A stretch of 25,382 nucleotides of DNA. Origin: Rs1 sp038900335 (GTDB lineage Bacteria; Pseudomonadota; Gammaproteobacteria; Pseudomonadales; Balneatricaceae). Below, piece by piece: positions 24,665 through 25,382 of the stretch. The stretch's first letter is position 1. Each line of letters opens with the position of its first letter. The translations under genes and the position numbers were made by a program. Location: positions 1-25,382 of the forward strand of contig JBBMRB010000029.1 in NCBI GenBank assembly GCA_038900335.1. Reading direction: 5' to 3'. Under the pieces are notes generated by a model that worked only from the letters and a program-made list of their open reading frames with translations, ran no database searches and was not told where the DNA came from.

Positions 24665-25297
24665 TTGAAAGCACTACAACATCTTTTTGAACAAAATCGC
24701 CTTTGGGCTAACAATATTAAAGAGAAAGATCCTGAATTTTTTACTCAGTTATCTCAACAGCAGGCACCTGAATATCTATGGATTGGTTGCTCAGACAGCA
24801 GAGTTCCTGCGAATCAAATAGTTAACCTGCCACCCGGTGAAATTTTTGTCCACCGCAATATCGCCAATTTAGTTGTGCATTCAGATTTAAACTGCTTATC
24901 CGTTATCCAATACGCCGTCGAAGTATTAAAAGTAAAGCACATTATCGTTAGCGGCCATTACGGTTGTGGCGGTATAAAAGCGGCACTTTCAGATGACGAA
25001 CACGGTTTAATAGATAATTGGCTAGGACACATTAAAGACGTTAGCCGCTTTCACGCGCATAAATTAGCATATTTGGAAGATGAGAAAAAAGTAGATGTGC
25101 TATGTGAGCTCAATGTAAAGGAGCAAGTGATCAACGTGTGTACCACAACTATTGTTCAAAACGCATGGCGACGCGGCGAAGAACTCTCTGTCCACGGCTG
25201 GGTCTACGGTATTAAGGATGGAATCGTTAAGGATTTAGATTCTAGCTTCACCTCCTCTAAACAGTTTAAAAACTATATCGATAACAGAATTAAGTAA
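24665..25297 (+). CDS. can: Beta-class carbonic anhydrase
   Basis: Zinc enzyme interconverting CO2 and bicarbonate in the cytoplasm. The 210-aa protein aligns from its first residue with E. coli Can (MKALQHLFEQN against MKDIDTLISNN). Zinc ligands Cys42, His98 and Cys101, with the Asp44/Arg46 dyad in IGCSDSR, are at the same numbers as in E. coli. The start codon is TTG at 24665, with GGGAG 11 bases upstream. No in-frame ATG or GTG exists between it and the upstream stop at 24617, so the unusual start is well supported. An IS66-type element begins 8 bp after the stop. Confidence 0.96.
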   Translation: MKALQHLFEQNRLWANNIKEKDPEFFTQLSQQQAPEYLWIGCSDSRVPANQIVNLPPGEIFVHRNIANLVVHSDLNCLSVIQYAVEVLKVKHIIVSGHYGCGGIKAALSDDEHGLIDNWLGHIKDVSRFHAHKLAYLEDEKKVDVLCELNVKEQVINVCTTTIVQNAWRRGEELSVHGWVYGIKDGIVKDLDSSFTSSKQFKNYIDNRIK

Positions 25298-25305
25298 AAT
25301 ACTCT

Positions 25306-25382
25306 GTAAGCGGCTAAACAACCACACTCTTGCAGTTCCAAGGAAGTAACTTATCTATATCTTCTATCGTGTCAGCCAGCGG
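25306..25382 (-). mobile_element. IS66-family insertion sequence, transposase 3' end and terminal repeat only
   Basis: GTAAGCGGCT at 25306 is a typical IS66-family terminus (these ends start GTAA). The minus-strand reading frame just inside it encodes an IS66 transposase tail. The element continues past the right edge. The eight bases at 25298-25305 (AATACTCT) are the predicted target duplication, which is 8 bp in this family. Confidence 0.8.
25314..25382 (-). CDS. IS66-family transposase TnpC, C-terminal 22 residues (partial)
   Basis: The minus strand reads into the window with 22 codons and a TAG stop at 25316-25314. The peptide includes ADTIEDIDKLLPWN, matching the conserved 'ED(I/L)..LLPWN' end of the IS66 transposase C-terminal domain. 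The start is outside the window, and whether the gene is intact cannot be seen. The stop lies only eight bases inside the element end. Confidence 0.82.
   Translation of the reverse strand, partial: PLADTIEDIDKLLPWNCKSVVV

Overview
This window is a chromosomal segment of a gammaproteobacterium with AT-leaning DNA. The order rlmH-mrdA-rodA-mltB-rlpA-dacA ... ybeD-lipB-lipA, preceded by proA-nadD-rsfS, is the arrangement known from Pseudomonas. The added D-amino-acid transaminase gene and the marine-type TAXI/TRAP transporter fit a Cellvibrionales/Pseudomonadales-like marine lineage. The taxonomic placement is inference.

Layout. (1) 1-575: a minus-strand tRNA cluster, Ser(UGA)-Asn(GUU)-Lys(UUU)x3. 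The three Lys genes lie in identical 121-bp tandem units, and a strong sigma70-type promoter with a GC-rich discriminator precedes the cluster. (2) 832-2970: a plus-strand pseudouridine catabolism pair, an HTH-kinase fusion (PsuK type) and PsuG. It has its own promoter and ends at a bidirectional terminator. (3) 2986-4989: minus-strand ybeD-lipB-lipA, protein lipoylation. (4) 5233-13012: minus-strand cell-elongation cluster, reading rlmH, mrdA (PBP2), rodA, mltB, rlpA, dacA (PBP5), dat. It supplies the elongasome transpeptidase and glycosyltransferase, two lytic transglycosylases, a carboxypeptidase and a D-amino-acid transaminase. (5) 13301-15589: minus-strand proA-nadD-rsfS, for proline synthesis, NAD synthesis and ribosome silencing. 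(6) 15814-17397: a plus-strand two-TM protein with an AhpA/YtjB-like N-terminus and a degenerate class III cyclase-like C-terminus. It converges on (7) ldcA (LD-carboxypeptidase) and a Kef-type cation/proton antiporter. (8) 20281-21174: a secreted RNase T2 with an extra C-terminal cysteine microdomain. (9) 21208-24431: a TAXI receptor plus fused TRAP permease operon, with intergenic hairpins and a terminator. (10) 24665-25297: a beta-carbonic anhydrase with a TTG start. (11) 25306-25382: the edge of an IS66-family insertion sequence, immediately after the carbonic anhydrase stop codon; the rest lies outside the window.

Most of the window is conserved housekeeping DNA. I found no CRISPR array, defence island, prophage or clearly new multi-gene system. 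The least conventional items are the cyclase-like membrane protein, the RNase T2 fusion, the regulator-kinase fusion for pseudouridine, the perfect tRNA-Lys repeats and the IS66 boundary.
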